From: Neckera pumila
Lineage: Eukaryota; Streptophyta; Bryopsida; Hypnales; Neckeraceae
Length of the DNA stretch: 64,000 bases
Direction: 5' to 3'
Assembly (NCBI GenBank): GCA_963969595.1
Contig: OZ018416.1
Span: 1,938,065 to 2,002,064 of the forward strand
The position numbers and the translations under genes are program-made. Position 1 is the stretch's first letter. Each line of letters begins with the position of its first letter. The notes under the pieces are model-generated. The model was not told the DNA's origin and searched no databases. It worked only from the letters and a program-made list of their open reading frames with translations. Shown here in pieces: positions 10,954 to 23,186 of the stretch.

Positions 10954-11642
10954 TGGCAATGGCATAGGGCTCATTACAATAGTCTTTGTAACGAACTGGC
11001 CATAAGAAACTACGACAAGTCCAAATCTTGCAATAATTTTAGATTCTACCTATGTCCCCATGCTCAGGAGATTTGGGAGTATGCACAGTCAATTCTCTAC
11101 CACATACAAAGAGATCAACCATTTAGGGTACCCCACAGCCGGTTCAATTCAACCCAATGTATCTTTGGTATTAAGCTTCCTCGTAGATTTAACGACCCCA
11201 AGATTATATGGACTCTACTTCGAGGTCAAGCATTATGGATTATCTGGATTTCGAGGAATAGTAAGGTATTTGCCAATGCTTCTTGGCCTAGAGATAAATG
11301 TCAACAAGTATTGTGGGAAGCACTCTTAGGTGTGGGCCATGCGGCACAAATTAAGGCTTTGTGTAGTGCTCGCCATCAACTTTATTTGTCTAATAGGTTA
11401 CACAATAGGTTTGAGCGTGTTTGGCTTGTCTTCCATTCTGGCCAGTAGGAGAGGAGATAAAGAGGTGTTCTAAAACAGGGTGCGCCCTCTATAGTGCTCT
11501 TTCATTTAGTGGTCCTTTGGTTCTCTTGTCGGGCATTTCTTGTTTGGCTCTTTTGTTCGGTTGTTAAAGCTTGGTTGTTGTTCTTTGTTTCTTCTTAATG
11601 CAATAGATTTCCCATTTGTTCAAAAAAAAAAAAAAAAAAAAA
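10954..11642 (+). mobile_element. LINE 3' fragment (RT zinc-binding region, poly-A tail)
   Basis: The frame to 11,448 encodes a C-terminal LINE segment with LCPHAQEIWEYAQSILYH and later LWIIWISRNSKVFA, the pattern of the reverse-transcriptase zinc-binding domain that ends plant non-LTR retrotransposon ORF2. A roughly 170-bp 3' untranslated part follows, ending in TGCAATAGATTTCCCATTTG and then TTC plus an A tract (about 11,622-11,642). The same protein segment and 3' end recur on the minus strand at 41,934-42,763. The copy is 5'-truncated and its upstream part is out of frame. No target duplication was identified. Confidence 0.8.
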
Positions 11643-13302
11643 TTGTGGTAAATCAAAAATTATTAATGCCAAGAACTATACTTAGCACCTGCATTCTAAA
11701 CAAATACATTATTAATATCCAAAACTATATTTATTACCTGTATTTTGAACAAATAGTCACTCACAGGTCACATTACCCTCTCCAAACCCCTCCAATTTTT
11801 ATATTTTTTTAAATTCTCATTATCCCCCTCCCAATTATTATTTTTATTTAAATAATTATATATATATATATATATAACTCCAATCCCAACCTAACCCTAA
11901 TTTAGTGATTAATTCAGAATGTAATTAATTTTTATTTTAATCCCCCCCTCCAACCATACTTATACAGTCTAGACCAACATGTATGGATAAACGATAAGGG
12001 TTAATGGCTTATATATTTTGTATCCGTATTTCTTGTATGTATTTGTATCCATATGTGTACCGTATCGTATCCCATATCATATCTCAAAATGTTCATATCC
12101 ATATCCTATCCGTATTTATTTTCAAGATCAGCGGTGTCAGAGGGGGAAGGAAAAATTATTTTTTTAAGATCAACGGCTCTCCTTTTTTAACAGTGAGGGG
12201 GAACTTGTTGTTAATAGAAATTAGGTGTGTCACATCTTTTCACTAGACAGTCACTCACCATATACAATAACTTCACATTATATAGTTCATAAGTTTAACT
12301 ATGCAGAATTAATCTTTGATCAAACCGTGCAGGAAATTTGAACAAAGTTGATTATATGTATGTTCAATTTCCTTTCAAAAGGCCAAAAAACTTCTACTAA
12401 AAGGAATTATGCTTTTATGCATTGAAAAGGGTGATACAACTTCTTCAATTTTTTAGAAGTTTACTTTTAAGAGAAAATACTTATAAGTGCAATGTGTAGA
12501 TACAATAAGTAGCAAGTTTACTATAGATATCATCGACATGGTCAAGCATCCAAAAGTATTTATTGATCTTTCTTGATTCAATTTTGAAACATTAACTTTT
12601 GAATATTTTCCAATGATATAGTCTTTTTATTGGAAATTGAATCTTGTTATGATTGGCTCCAATTATTCCCTTTGTCCCAAAATGATCTTTTGTTTGTTCA
12701 AAAATTTGAAATTAAATGGATTGATTCTATTATATTTAACAACTTATTTTTGCTTAGTAGTCAAAAATTATAACAAATACAATTTACTAGGGCTTTGCTA
12801 CTCTATAGGCTACCAGTGAATTCCATTGAAAATTGCGGGGCCCTAGTCCATTTCTAAATCATGAGACCTTAGGAGCATAAATTTGCCCCACACAAATGTA
12901 GGAATTCAAAAAGAATGGTCCTTGTAATAGGTTGCGCCTTCCTATAGAAAACAATTGTATAGTGGAGCAACAAACTTGAACAAAGCATGAAGTGAAAGTC
13001 ACAATGGTTATGGAAGTGAGCTAATCAAATGCCCCAATAATTAAAGCAACTTCCATTAGAAGTGATCATCTTTGAAGGTTGAATTTTGCTTCTTATCAAT
13101 AATTTGTATCACATGCAACAATTCCTTCACAATTCTAAACAAAAACATTCGAAAGGTAATTATTCTAAAAGTCATATTAAAATTCTTTTAGTTTCCATCT
13201 CAATTTAGGCATCTTAGTAAATTTACTTAAAAAAATTTGCTAATTTTTCTATTTTATTAGATAGATTGGTATTTGTTCAAAAACCTTGATTCATTCTATT
13301 TT
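11643..13302. other. AT-rich intergenic sequence with TA microsatellite
   Basis: No gene was found. A short (TA)n run lies at about 11,858-11,876. The stretch at 12,010-12,120 is rich in degenerate TATCC/GTATC words. Several short open frames here have low-complexity AT-driven composition and no family motif. Confidence 0.5.
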
Positions 13303-13530
13303 GATTAACCCCATAACTCCTAAAGTCCCAAGTGTCTCCTTCGAGGATAATTAGGGATTTGGATTAGTTTCTATAATCTCAATTTTGAGCATACTTTTTT
13401 GAATTGTTTTTCCAAGATAGAAAACAAATTAGCTTTTTGGTAATATAATTTTTATTTGAATCAATGCCTATATAGGAGCAAAAGTTATGCACATGAAGCT
13501 CAAAATAGTTGAGCTTTGGCAACAAAAACA
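13303..13530 (+). repeat. Degraded left end of a TTAA-type element
   Basis: From about 13,313 the sequence TAACTCCTAAAGTCCC begins a stretch that tracks the left parts of the elements at 16,998 and 33,341 in order. Shared blocks include a GAGGATAATTAGGGATTTG-like region, a run ending in GAAAACAAATTAGC, and GGAGCAAAAGTTATGC. The terminal TTAACCCC is mutated and no matching right end was recognised. Confidence 0.55.
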
Positions 13531-16500
13531 ATCACAAAATTTGAAATAATAAAAATATTATATATGTGTGTGTGTGTGTATATATATATACACACATATA
13601 CATATGCATGATAGGTATCCTTATCTATATATGAAGTAATATTGGATCCCCTTTTTGACTCAATCTTCTAAATTTTCTAAAAATAATAATTTGCTCAAGG
13701 TCTAGTTTTTAAGCACTTAACAACCCTACACAATATTGATGGATACTCAATGAACTACTCCTTCTAATTTTAACCTCCTTTTGCTCAAACAAATCACTTG
13801 AATTTCAAAACTCCCATTCTCTTTGATGATACAAATTTTTTTTTTAAATGATTTCAATACATTGTAATTATTTTGGTAATTGATGTCAACAATTAAGGCA
13901 TGACTATAATCAAAGACATGCATAAAAGCACCCAAAATACAAAATCTAATGGAAATGAATTGGAAGTATTAAGAATGGGGCACAACACGCAAGATGGATT
14001 CTAAGTTGAATTGAATTGATTTGAAAATTGCACAAGTGATTTAATGCAAGATACAATTTAAAGAAACTTGTCAAGCTTGATTTCATAGACCTACCTTAAT
14101 TCATGATATACATACAAAGCTTGAGGTTGATGTTGAAGATAGTTGGTCACCCTAACATGGTCCTTGCAATGTATATGTGAGGCAATTTCTAACTATTTTG
14201 AATTTTTTTCTACTTAATGATTATCTAAACCCTAATAAATAAAACATTCTTTGTTTTACCACTAGCAATAATAAAATATAATACAAGAATTTTATAATTA
14301 TAAATAAAATTAGGATAAAATGACTTCAACTTTCAAAAATAAAAATTATATATTTTTAAAAATACTGCAATTTTTGGATGAAGGGACACACAAATTATAT
14401 GAAGCAATAGTCATGGTTGCACTTGTGTGGCTTTTTTTATTATTTTAATCGTTTGGCCTCATGATTCCATAGCTTTTGCATAATTTAAGAACAAAACCAT
14501 CATATACAGTTTAAGCACAAAACCATTTGAGTCCAAGGGAGATTTGTACCAATGATATCAATTAGTAATTCAACAATAGTGGCTTATGGAATATATAAAT
14601 CTATATGTTTGGAAAGTCATTTGTGTTTTATAAAATATAAATAGTCTTGGTTAGGTCTGAATCTACATCTCAAAGTTACCAAATTATAAATTTATCCAAA
14701 ATCTTTAAATTTTTCAAATCATTATTTTCCTTCACTTTCACCAAAATTGTTTTGCCTGAAGAAAACTCACTTAAAGATTAAACAATAGGTGCCGAACTTT
14801 CTTTGTAGTTTTCAACTTCTTCATTAGATGACATTATGTGGCATGGGAGGGCCGTTTCAAGCCCATTCACCAATCTGGCTCAATTTTGTGAACAATGATA
14901 CGGGCTGTTAGAAAATATTTATTTATTTATTTTCAAATATTAATTTAAGCAAAAAAAAATTCAAAAATGCCGTGGTAGTGACTGTCCACATCAACCAGCT
15001 GTTGTAGCTGCAATCTAGTAGTCTAGAAACGTAGGGAACTCTTCAAAAACTCTCCAAAAACTCTCCGGAAACTCACAGTCTCTCAATGCCCCGGAAAGTC
15101 ATCTACTATTTATTATTTTCCATCTCTAAAGGTCTTAGTGTCTCTCATTTCTATAAAAAAAAAACAGAAATTTAAAAACAAATTCTTCGTAGCTAAACTA
15201 AAATTTGTCTTTTATGTCTATTAAAATAAATAAATGCTTTGTAGCCAAACAAAGATTTGCAGCATCTATTGTAATACTTTCACCTTTCTTAATTCGATAC
15301 GGATACTCTATTGTAGTGTAATAAAATGAATAAATAAGTGTGATTCTTATAAATAGTAGACTCTTTTGCAATTAGGCATTAAATTGCAAGGATATATACC
15401 GGCCATAACATTCTTCTAATTTTTATAGGCAATTGCAAAGAACACTCGTTTTATTTGTTTAATTTTTCTTTTAGAAGTTGACTTCTCTTGTAATATTCTA
15501 TAATCAATTTGCCAATTCCTAATATAAATGTGGTCAATTTTTTTACTACTAAGTAGATTGTACCTTAGAAAGATCAAATATAGAATAATTGTATTAATAA
15601 AAAATAGAAATTGCAAATCTTGAAGATTTTTGTCTTTAGAGTTGCATGCAAAATTAAGATTAATTGTGATTCAAATTTGAGATTTAAACCCCAAGGTTTG
15701 AATATTAAAAAATTTAGATTATGTTTAGAATTGTCATATTCATTTTCATTTTGAACTATCTAGTAAGGAAAATATCCTTCAAAGTTTCAAAAAAAAAAAT
15801 GATTCAATATTCAATGCTTAATATAAAATAGTTAGAGTATTTCTTGCAAATTTGTTCATTACATAGAGATGGAAATATTGAAACATTCTATAGAGTACAA
15901 GAGATTTATTTATTTATTATTATTGTTTTGAAATCTTATAAAAATTGATTTTAAAGAATAAAGTCACTTCAAATAAAGTAAAGGAGGAAATTGGCATCTT
16001 ACATTGATTTTGCTCTTAAGTTCTGTATCTTGCCACTTCTTCATTTCTCTTCAAGTAAATCAACTTCTCTTCTTTCTTTTAAAAAAGCTTTTTTAAAAAA
16101 AAAATTTGATTTTAGTCACTTTCTTACATATTGTTCATTTAAATCCTCAATACATAAATGATAGTTCTAGCAACTATCTATTATTTTTATAGTTTAATTC
16201 AATGATCCTTGAGGCAATTCCAAGAGTTCAATTCCAAAGGCTTCAATACTACGCATTTGAAACTAGTTCAAACACTGAACTTTAAATTACCTCTAATTAG
16301 ATGGTCTCCTTGGTGGATTTATCTTATGTTTTAAATATAATCCACCATTTAATCCAAAAAAAATTAAAAATTGACATAAAAAATAGAAACAAATAACAAT
16401 GAATACAAATTCAATCAAGATTCAAACAAGCTGAGTCAAATTGGAGGTAAGAATGTGAGCAAGTTTCTAGTTAGAGAATTGCAACTTGCCATCTTAGGAT

Positions 16501-16997
16501 GTTTGCATTGAATTGTTTAAGAAAATAACCCCTATATCATGAAATCTTTTTAAGAAATACTAAAATACAATTTAGACATGAGTAATGTTTAAACGTTATT
16601 GTATTTTGACCTCTCAGCCCAAAGTTGCTTCAAAATATTATTTTCCAAAGCAAGACTAAAATCTTCAATTTTTGGGTCTTCAAACTAACTAAAAAGATTT
16701 ACTTTATAGCTAATTTATTCAAAAATTCCTTCTAAAGTTTATTGTAAAAATCCACATATTTGGATAGCAAAAAGATCATGCTTAAACTTAAAAGAAAAGT
16801 TGTTTTAACCTGCATTTTGAAAGATATATTTTTATTTCAAGTTTTTTTGTAAAAAAATGCATGCATTCCACAACTTATGCATTTTTTAAAACATGTTAGA
16901 AATGAGTTATGACTGTATAAATAAATTCCTTACGATCATTATTAAATCTTTTTCAAAAAAAATATCAAAAGAAAGGCGGAAATATATATGATGAAGC
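13531..16997. other. AT-rich intergenic sequence
   Basis: No gene was found in 3.4 kb. A (TG)n/(TA)n microsatellite occupies about 13,560-13,600 and includes TGTGTGTGTGTG followed by TATATATATA. The remainder is long A/T-rich DNA, probably old repeats that I cannot classify. Confidence 0.5.
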
Positions 16998-17926
16998 TTA
17001 ACCCCTAAAAGACCATTGTCCCTTTGGGGGACAAATGGGATTTCAAGGCAAGTACTTACGGGTTGAATTTTTGTCGTGATTTTTTGAATTTTTTTGGAGA
17101 TAGAAAAACTGATAAGCTTCGTGGGAATGTAATTTTTTTTCAATCAGTGCTTGAGAAAAAAAGTTATGCCCAAATAAGCTCAAAACAGAGGAGAGGGGGC
17201 AACAAAAATTTTTTGCAAAAAACTAAATTTTTTTTTCAATTTTTTTTTCCTTATAGATTATACTTTTGTCTATCTAAAAATCTTTGATTCATTTCATTTG
17301 GATTTTTTATGAGAAAGATACGGACAATCTTGTTTTTTGGGCAATTAGAGCATCTTCTTGAAAAAAATAACTTCTAGGATGCATTTTGGAATGCAATTTT
17401 TGCAATTTTTCAAAAAAAGGAGTTCCACATGGTTTAGTTTTTGTGCTAGAACAATCTCACCATTGGAATGAGTGCATTTTAATTCCATGAAAAAGATATT
17501 AATATTTTAGATTTTCCTTCTATCTTGTACCTACTTCTACTTAACAATTTTCTTAAGAATGAAAATTAAGTTTTTTTGAATTTCTTTTTTTTTCCTAGAC
17601 TCTCAACTTAATTATCCACTATAAAGATTTAAAGCACAAAACTCTGTAGTGCAAAAATTTTAAGTTAAAAATGTTCAAAGTCAAAAAATCTTGTCCCGCA
17701 ATGTGTTGGAAATAGTGTTTTTTTCACTTCAAATGCAGATATCTTGCAATCTCTGCGGTCAAAAATTCTGAAATTTTTTTCACACATTTTCATACTAGTT
17801 AGGTATAAGATCCTATGGTTAGGTGTGAAAAAAAAACAATTTTTAAATTTTTTTACTCTTTGTTCTAGAAATGGCAGTTTTGAGAGTTTTTTGGCAAAAG
17901 AAAGGCCTTGGTCCTTTAGGGGTTAA
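16998..17926 (+). mobile_element. TTAA-bounded inverted-repeat element, copy A (929 bp)
   Basis: The left end is TTAACCCCTAAAAGACCA and the right end, reverse-complemented, is TTAACCCCTAAAGGACCA, so 17 of 18 terminal bases match. TTAA is at both edges, directly followed by CCCC inside. A subterminal block, AGAAATGGCAGTTTTGAG, precedes the right end and recurs in copies B and C. I see no transposase; the open frames inside are low-complexity. It is likely a non-autonomous DNA transposon. TTAA duplications with CCC...GGG ends are typical of piggyBac, but class assignment is inference. Confidence 0.75.
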
Positions 17927-19029
17927 ATTGCTAAATACATTGAAATGCAATTGGAAAAGGTCAATATGAAAATGGAAAATGCTGAGGCTAGGAAGACAAC
18001 CATATTCTACATTTTTGTTTTTAATATTTGATCATGTCAATAATTGAGTTAAAATAAACAATTTTGAGTTTTAACTCTACCAAACACTACAAGAGAAAGG
18101 GGTGTTTTTAAGTGAATTCATAAGTGTAGTCCTAGACATCAAATTATAAGTAATGACCTTTAATAAGATTTTTAGTAAAAATTTACTAGAAATACATTTC
18201 TATGGTCATATAATAGTCCCATCCTTTCAAGTTTAAAGGGTAAAGATGATTCCTCAATACATTCAATTCACCTACAGTAATAAGGATATTTTTTGAGTTT
18301 TATTGGCTATTTTCCTTTAATTTCCATATTGAACTGTTTTTTCAAGTAACTATTATGTTTGTTTTTTCTATGTGTTTACTCTAAATGGAAATTTTATAGA
18401 TTTTTTACCAATTCTTTCCCAATGGTTTCAAATTTCAACCAGATTTTTTTCCCAATTCCACCGGCTAACTTTGAACTAGCTGCCAGTATTTTTGAAACAC
18501 TAATCGCAACCGCAACACTAGCTCTTCTCAAGTTCACATCATAATTATTTTATAATATTTGGCACAATTGAAAATAGCTCAATTACTTTGGAAAACCACT
18601 CTTGACCATAGGAGGACAACTTGGTACACAGGTATAGGACCTCACTTCTTTGTGACATAGTCCCTAGGAAAACATAAAAATTTCTCTATCAATTCGACAA
18701 CACGTGGTTCCATACCTCATTCTTTGGCATCCGCAAAGGTAGGGTCATCACTTGGCCCTTAATCCCTAAGTGCTCCGACATCCAATTTCTGAACGACAAA
18801 CAAATTGAAACTCTTGTTTCTTTTTCATTTTGCTTTGGATGAAAGTCATCCTAATTTGTAAAGATATTTTATCAAGTTGTTGTCCTATCTAATGGTTGGA
18901 TTTGGTGTCACTAGAGTAAAAATTTTCAATCTAAAATTACAAATGTGCAAGTATGTGAAGTGGTTGACCAAGCCAAAATTGCATTGACTCTAATTCAAAA
19001 CAAGATTTGCAAAAATGAGGTCATAGATT
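17927..19029. other. Intergenic sequence between two TTAA elements
   Basis: AT-rich DNA with no gene seen. It separates two TTAA-bounded elements that are both 929 bp long by their TTAA borders. Confidence 0.5.
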
Positions 19030-19958
19030 TTAACCCCTAAAACACCCGCATGCGTTTTTTGGCATTATAGAAATTTCGGGCAGGTGCCTATGACTAGAGG
19101 TTCAAATATTTTGGGCTGAAATTTTAATAGAACTTGGGGACAAGGAATATCTTTCATGTGCATTAAATTTCATGATCATTTGGAAATACAAGTCAAAAGT
19201 TATGACCTAATATGTTATTTTTTCACCAGGGGAGTAGTTTTGGCAAATCTAAAAAAAATAATTTTTTCAGAAATAAAAATTTGAAATTGATTTTCTACAA
19301 CTATATATACGTGGAAAGGTTTGAATCATTCCATTCCAATCATTGAGTCAAAAATTATGAGTTTTTTTAGTTTGCGGGCAGTTATAGATTCTCTACTATA
19401 AAAAGAACTTTGAAATTGTTCATTTGACTCAGTTTTCAATATTTATAGAAAAAAATAAAATCCTAGGATGTGGACTGATTATTACAACATTTCAACCATT
19501 GGGATTGGCACTTTTTTAATTCATAAATAAATTCTTAACAATTTAGTATTTTGAATCATTATCTACTTCTTTCTACTTACTATTTTTTTCCTATATGTAC
19601 AATTCCAAATGATGCAAAAAATTTCAAGTATATTGCCAACTTATTTAGGAAATTGAATTCAAAGAAGGATGACCATTTTGGACATTTTTCACTGAAAAAT
19701 GAGCTTGTGAAGAGCAGCTGCCTGATTTTTTGTAGAATTGAAAAAATGGTTTTGGAGACTTTGAATGCTTATATCTTTTGATCTTCACGGTGGAATTTTC
19801 TGAAATCTTTACCACATGTTGTTAATACATCATACTACAAGATCCTATGGTTATATGTGTCAAAAATTGTTTTTTTCCAAAAATTTGGTAGTTGTATTAG
19901 AAATGGCAGTTTTGGAGCGTTTTTGGTGATTACATAGTCACGTAACTTTAGGGGTTAA
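19030..19958 (+). mobile_element. TTAA-bounded inverted-repeat element, copy B (929 bp)
   Basis: The left edge is TTAACCCCTAAAACACC and the right edge is AACTTTAGGGGTTAA; the 12 outer bases are identical in inverted orientation and inner similarity is weaker. The interior shares blocks with the composite at 33,520-33,720 (GACAAGGAATATCTTTCATG and CAAAAGTTATGACCTAATAT), and its right part is like an inverted copy at 41,490-41,930. No coding capacity is seen. Confidence 0.75.
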
Positions 19959-20251
19959 GAACAAAAACATTTCAAAAAATCACCATGTCAAAAGAACTTT
20001 CTTTCAAATCCATTCCCACAAATTTTACTCAAAAAATGATAATATTTTGTTTGTAATTGAATTGAGGAGGACTTTTGAAATTTCCCTTTCAAAATTTATA
20101 AAAAAATATTGGTGATAGCATTGGTGAATCTAACAGTATGGAAGGAATCTACATTTCAAAATCTGCAAATATTTTATTTGTACATCAATTCCAAAATATT
20201 CTTCTGAATAATACTTTATGACAATTTTTCTCAAATAGCGAATTCTAGAGA

Positions 20252-20528
20252 AGACTCTGGATGTTTTTTATGTTTTTTTGGTTTTTGGAACAAATGGAAG
20301 AACCATTGCATTAAAATAAAAAAATCTATGCAAAACAAGTCAAGTCAAAGGCTAGACAATTTGTTTTAAAAAAAAAAAAGGCTGGACAATGAAGAGAAGC
20401 GAGCATAAACAAAGGAAAAGTCAGGACAAAAACTACACAAAGTAGCTAGAGGGGGAAGGACTCTTGTTCCGGATAATGTGATCACCATTCCTACATGCTA
20501 CAATCGGCTGCAGAGACTCTGGATGTTT
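20252..20528 (-). mobile_element. 5'-truncated LINE tail with 15-bp target duplication
   Basis: On the minus strand this copy shows the LINE 3' end (TGCAATGGTTCTTCCATTTG followed by a T-rich tail on +). The upstream part resembles the minus-strand LINE at 41,934-42,763. It is bracketed by AGACTCTGGATGTTT at 20,252-20,266 and again at 20,514-20,528, a perfect 15-bp target site duplication. The inserted piece is 247 bp, so this is a very short dead-on-arrival copy. Confidence 0.85.
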
Positions 20529-20559
20529 CCGAGTTAAAGAAAATCCACGTGTGGGTCCT

Positions 20560-20702
20560 CCTTTGTGTAGGAGTTTTATCTGTTGGTTTGGTTTTCTTGT
20601 CAGTCTGTCTCTCTGCTCTGTCTGGCTTTCCGCCGTTTGTGCTTGGTCTCTCCAGTTCTTGGAATAAACTGCGGGTTTCAAAAAAAAAAGAAAAGAAAAG
20701 AG
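20560..20702 (+). repeat. Possible poly-A-tailed retroposon tail
   Basis: A T- and CT-rich stretch is followed by AATAAACTGCGGGTTTC and an A-rich tract at 20,680-20,702. This resembles a retroposon or processed transcript 3' end. It directly follows the target duplication of the neighbouring LINE tail but is in the opposite orientation. No source gene is recognised. Confidence 0.35.
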
Positions 20703-21950
20703 CTCATTAAGTTACAGTGCTCCGTGTTAATTTTGTTGTTCAAATCAAACCCAACTCACACTCGTGGAGCACACACATGGATCCCAGGTCCCAGCATCCC
20801 TTCATCTCCCCTATCACCACGTGGAAACAACGGTCACAGGTGTGTCCAGATGAAGAGAACATGTTCCCTTGCTCCGTCCTCCCCGCCTTTTCCCATGCCA
20901 TTTGTTCAGTAATAAGGTATCTGCACCTTAAATCGCACAGTTAAGCAATTCAGCATAGTTTTCACTATTATATTGAAAAATAAGTTGTGGGGTCCCATTG
21001 GTAGTCAAAACAGAATTCTAGATTCTCTTAGAATGCGTTTTTGGACACCGTGTGAACAAACTACAAATTTTCAAAGTGCCGAAAATAGGTGCACCTAAAA
21101 GCGATCATAGAGTCATATGAATAGTTGGAGTACATTCTAGGCAAGAATATCCGCTGTGCACTTTTAAGGACTGTGCGATTTTAGGTGTAGTTACCTTACG
21201 TCCTGCTTTATGGCGTGCTTTAGCCAGTCTCACAGGCTTGGTCGCATTCTCCTCAAGACCTCCGCCAGTCAAGTTGTTGCCACTTCTAAATCGCCGAACT
21301 GCTCTGCTACTGTAACTCCGCAATAGTAAGTTAATAATAATACCCCGCACTTCCCCATCGATCCAGATTCAGAACCTTCTGTTTGATCAAGACTGTACGG
21401 TACTGTGGAAATACGTATCATGCGCAAAGGATATCTCTTCCGGAATGCACCTCGCCAACGGCTTTACGAGGCAAGGGATGCCACTCACTGCTGGCTGATC
21501 ATACACTGCAGACGGAGTGCTAGACTGGACTGGACTGTCAGCGCCAGCAGTGGAGTGGCATTCGAAGTTACTATTTGCTTTGCTTTTAGTTGATGAGCTA
21601 CGGACTGTAGCTAGTCCCCCCACTTGCATTTATGCCTTGTGAGTGATTCAACTATTGAATTTCCAGAGAGAATGCCGGAGGCGCCAGAAAAGACACCACC
21701 TTGGGAGACTTTTATAAGTTAGTTTAATAGTACCCCCGCTGCTTATTAGATACGATATTTAATTGAGGTCAGGCTGCTGGGGCAACCCAGACGTGGATTT
21801 GCGAATCTTTTCTTTCTTTCATATATGGGCGTCACAGTGCTTGTACAAATGACGAGCAATCATTTCCATCCTCCTGGGGGCAAACAGGCAACCTCGAGAG
21901 ACCATTATTGTACTTAACGAACTTCCCAACGCAGAACCGTCCCACACATT

Positions 21951-22122
21951 CAGACTTTAATTTGGAAATACAAGAGTTTGCTAACTGGTAGATACAGCAG
22001 AGTTGATTTAACACACTAGTACTTGTGGAGCCCATACAGACTTTAATTTGGAAATACAAGAGTTTGGTAACTGGTAGATACAGCAGAGTTGATTTAACAC
22101 ACTAGTACTTGTGGAGCCCATA
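21951..22122. repeat. 86-bp tandem duplication
   Basis: Two adjacent, nearly identical copies, 21,951-22,036 and 22,037-22,122, both begin CAGACTTTAATTTGGAAATA and end GTGGAGCCCATA. The difference I see is GTTTGCTAAC versus GTTTGGTAAC. Such low divergence points to a recent duplication upstream of the HHO gene. Confidence 0.95.
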
Positions 22123-22320
22123 TATGGTTATCGTAGTGTGCACTCAATGCATTTTCATTCTCCGATTAGTCCGTGCTTCACTGACAATTCTACGTTTCCG
22201 AGTTGTAAGGTTGACTGAGTGTCCTTGTGATATGCTTCTTATTCTTATTGTCGTAGTCTGAGCTGTGTCGACAACTCGACATGATTAGCGGAATACAGTC
22301 GTGCGTCAAGAGAGTGAGAA

Positions 22321-22452
22321 ACACAAGAGACTTAATCGGTACTGTAATTCCTGTGACTTTCCCCGGCCTGTGATCACAATCCAAAAGTCACATGAATTAC
22401 CGATCCCACAGGGGAAAGTGAGAGCGGGAAACGCAAAAAAAAGTCTCTTGTG
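22321..22452. repeat. Small imperfect foldback element
   Basis: The outer arms are CACAAGAGACT (22,322-22,332) and its reverse complement (22,442-22,452). Inside, ATCGGTA...TAATTCCTGTGACT pairs with sequence at about 22,387-22,405 with few mismatches. It is probably a MITE remnant or a structured regulatory sequence. No target duplication was recognised. Confidence 0.55.
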
Positions 22453-22717
22453 AAATACAGTCTTACTTTTACCCATGCCAGCAAATTTAGACACAATCTA
22501 ATTACTGACAGCCTCCTATACGAGTAGCGTTTCTGATTAGATTATTGCACCCTCACACCACAACGTCCTGTTTGGTTCAAAACTCACACGACACCCAGTC
22601 CGGTCGACATCCTGGGAAGCTGGACCCAATAATAGCAACGATCAGTGGATCGTACTCCGGATACAGAGATCCTTTGGTGGTGAGCCATGATCCACGACCC
22701 TATACGGAATCGTCATA

Positions 22718-23186
22718 GAATATCCGAGAATCTGTAAGCCCCAGGAGTATGATTCACAGGCATATCCCAAACGAACTCTAGAATATCCCTTGTACTACAA
22801 AACTGGCAGCGTTTTTGAACGCAAATCTGACGAGTACAGGAACGTTGGGAGCATTCACGTTCTGAGAGCCTCTTAAGTTAACGATCATGGGACTCCAGTC
22901 ACTCAACTGACTGCCAAATTCCCGTCAGGGACGGAAGAATAAAATAAAATAAAAATAAAAAAGAATTTCGTTGAATAAGAGGAGAGGTGTGAGAGCCAAT
23001 TATGGTTGTAGCCCAGGAACAGGTGCAGTGGAATCTTCTAAGAGGTTCCCGGGAGCCTCTGACGATGCATATAATACTCGCACTTATGTGATCCTGGTAC
23101 AGGTGGATATACCTGCATATTCCTTTCTCCTTCTTTCCCGGGGCACGAAGTACTGGCAGTGGTACATTCAACATACCTGCATATTC
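22718..23186. promoter_or_regulatory. Cluster of six P1BS (PHR1-type) sites
   Basis: Six matches to the palindromic PHR1 site GNATATNC lie within 469 bp: GAATATCC 22,718; GCATATCC 22,760; GAATATCC 22,781; GGATATAC 23,105; GCATATTC 23,115; GCATATTC 23,179. A seventh, GAATATCC, lies at 21,145. The last two of the six sit in a 14-bp direct repeat, ATACCTGCATATTC. Known biology: PHR1-type regulators induce NIGT1/HHO genes under phosphate starvation. That these sites act on the gene starting at 24,903 is inference, and the distance of 1.7-2.2 kb is large unless the leader is long. Confidence 0.6.

Noticed and set aside
17024..17287. 87-codon frame inside TTAA copy A
   Set aside because: Low complexity (Phe/Lys-rich), lies in a repeat whose relatives have stops at the same place, and has no transposase motif.
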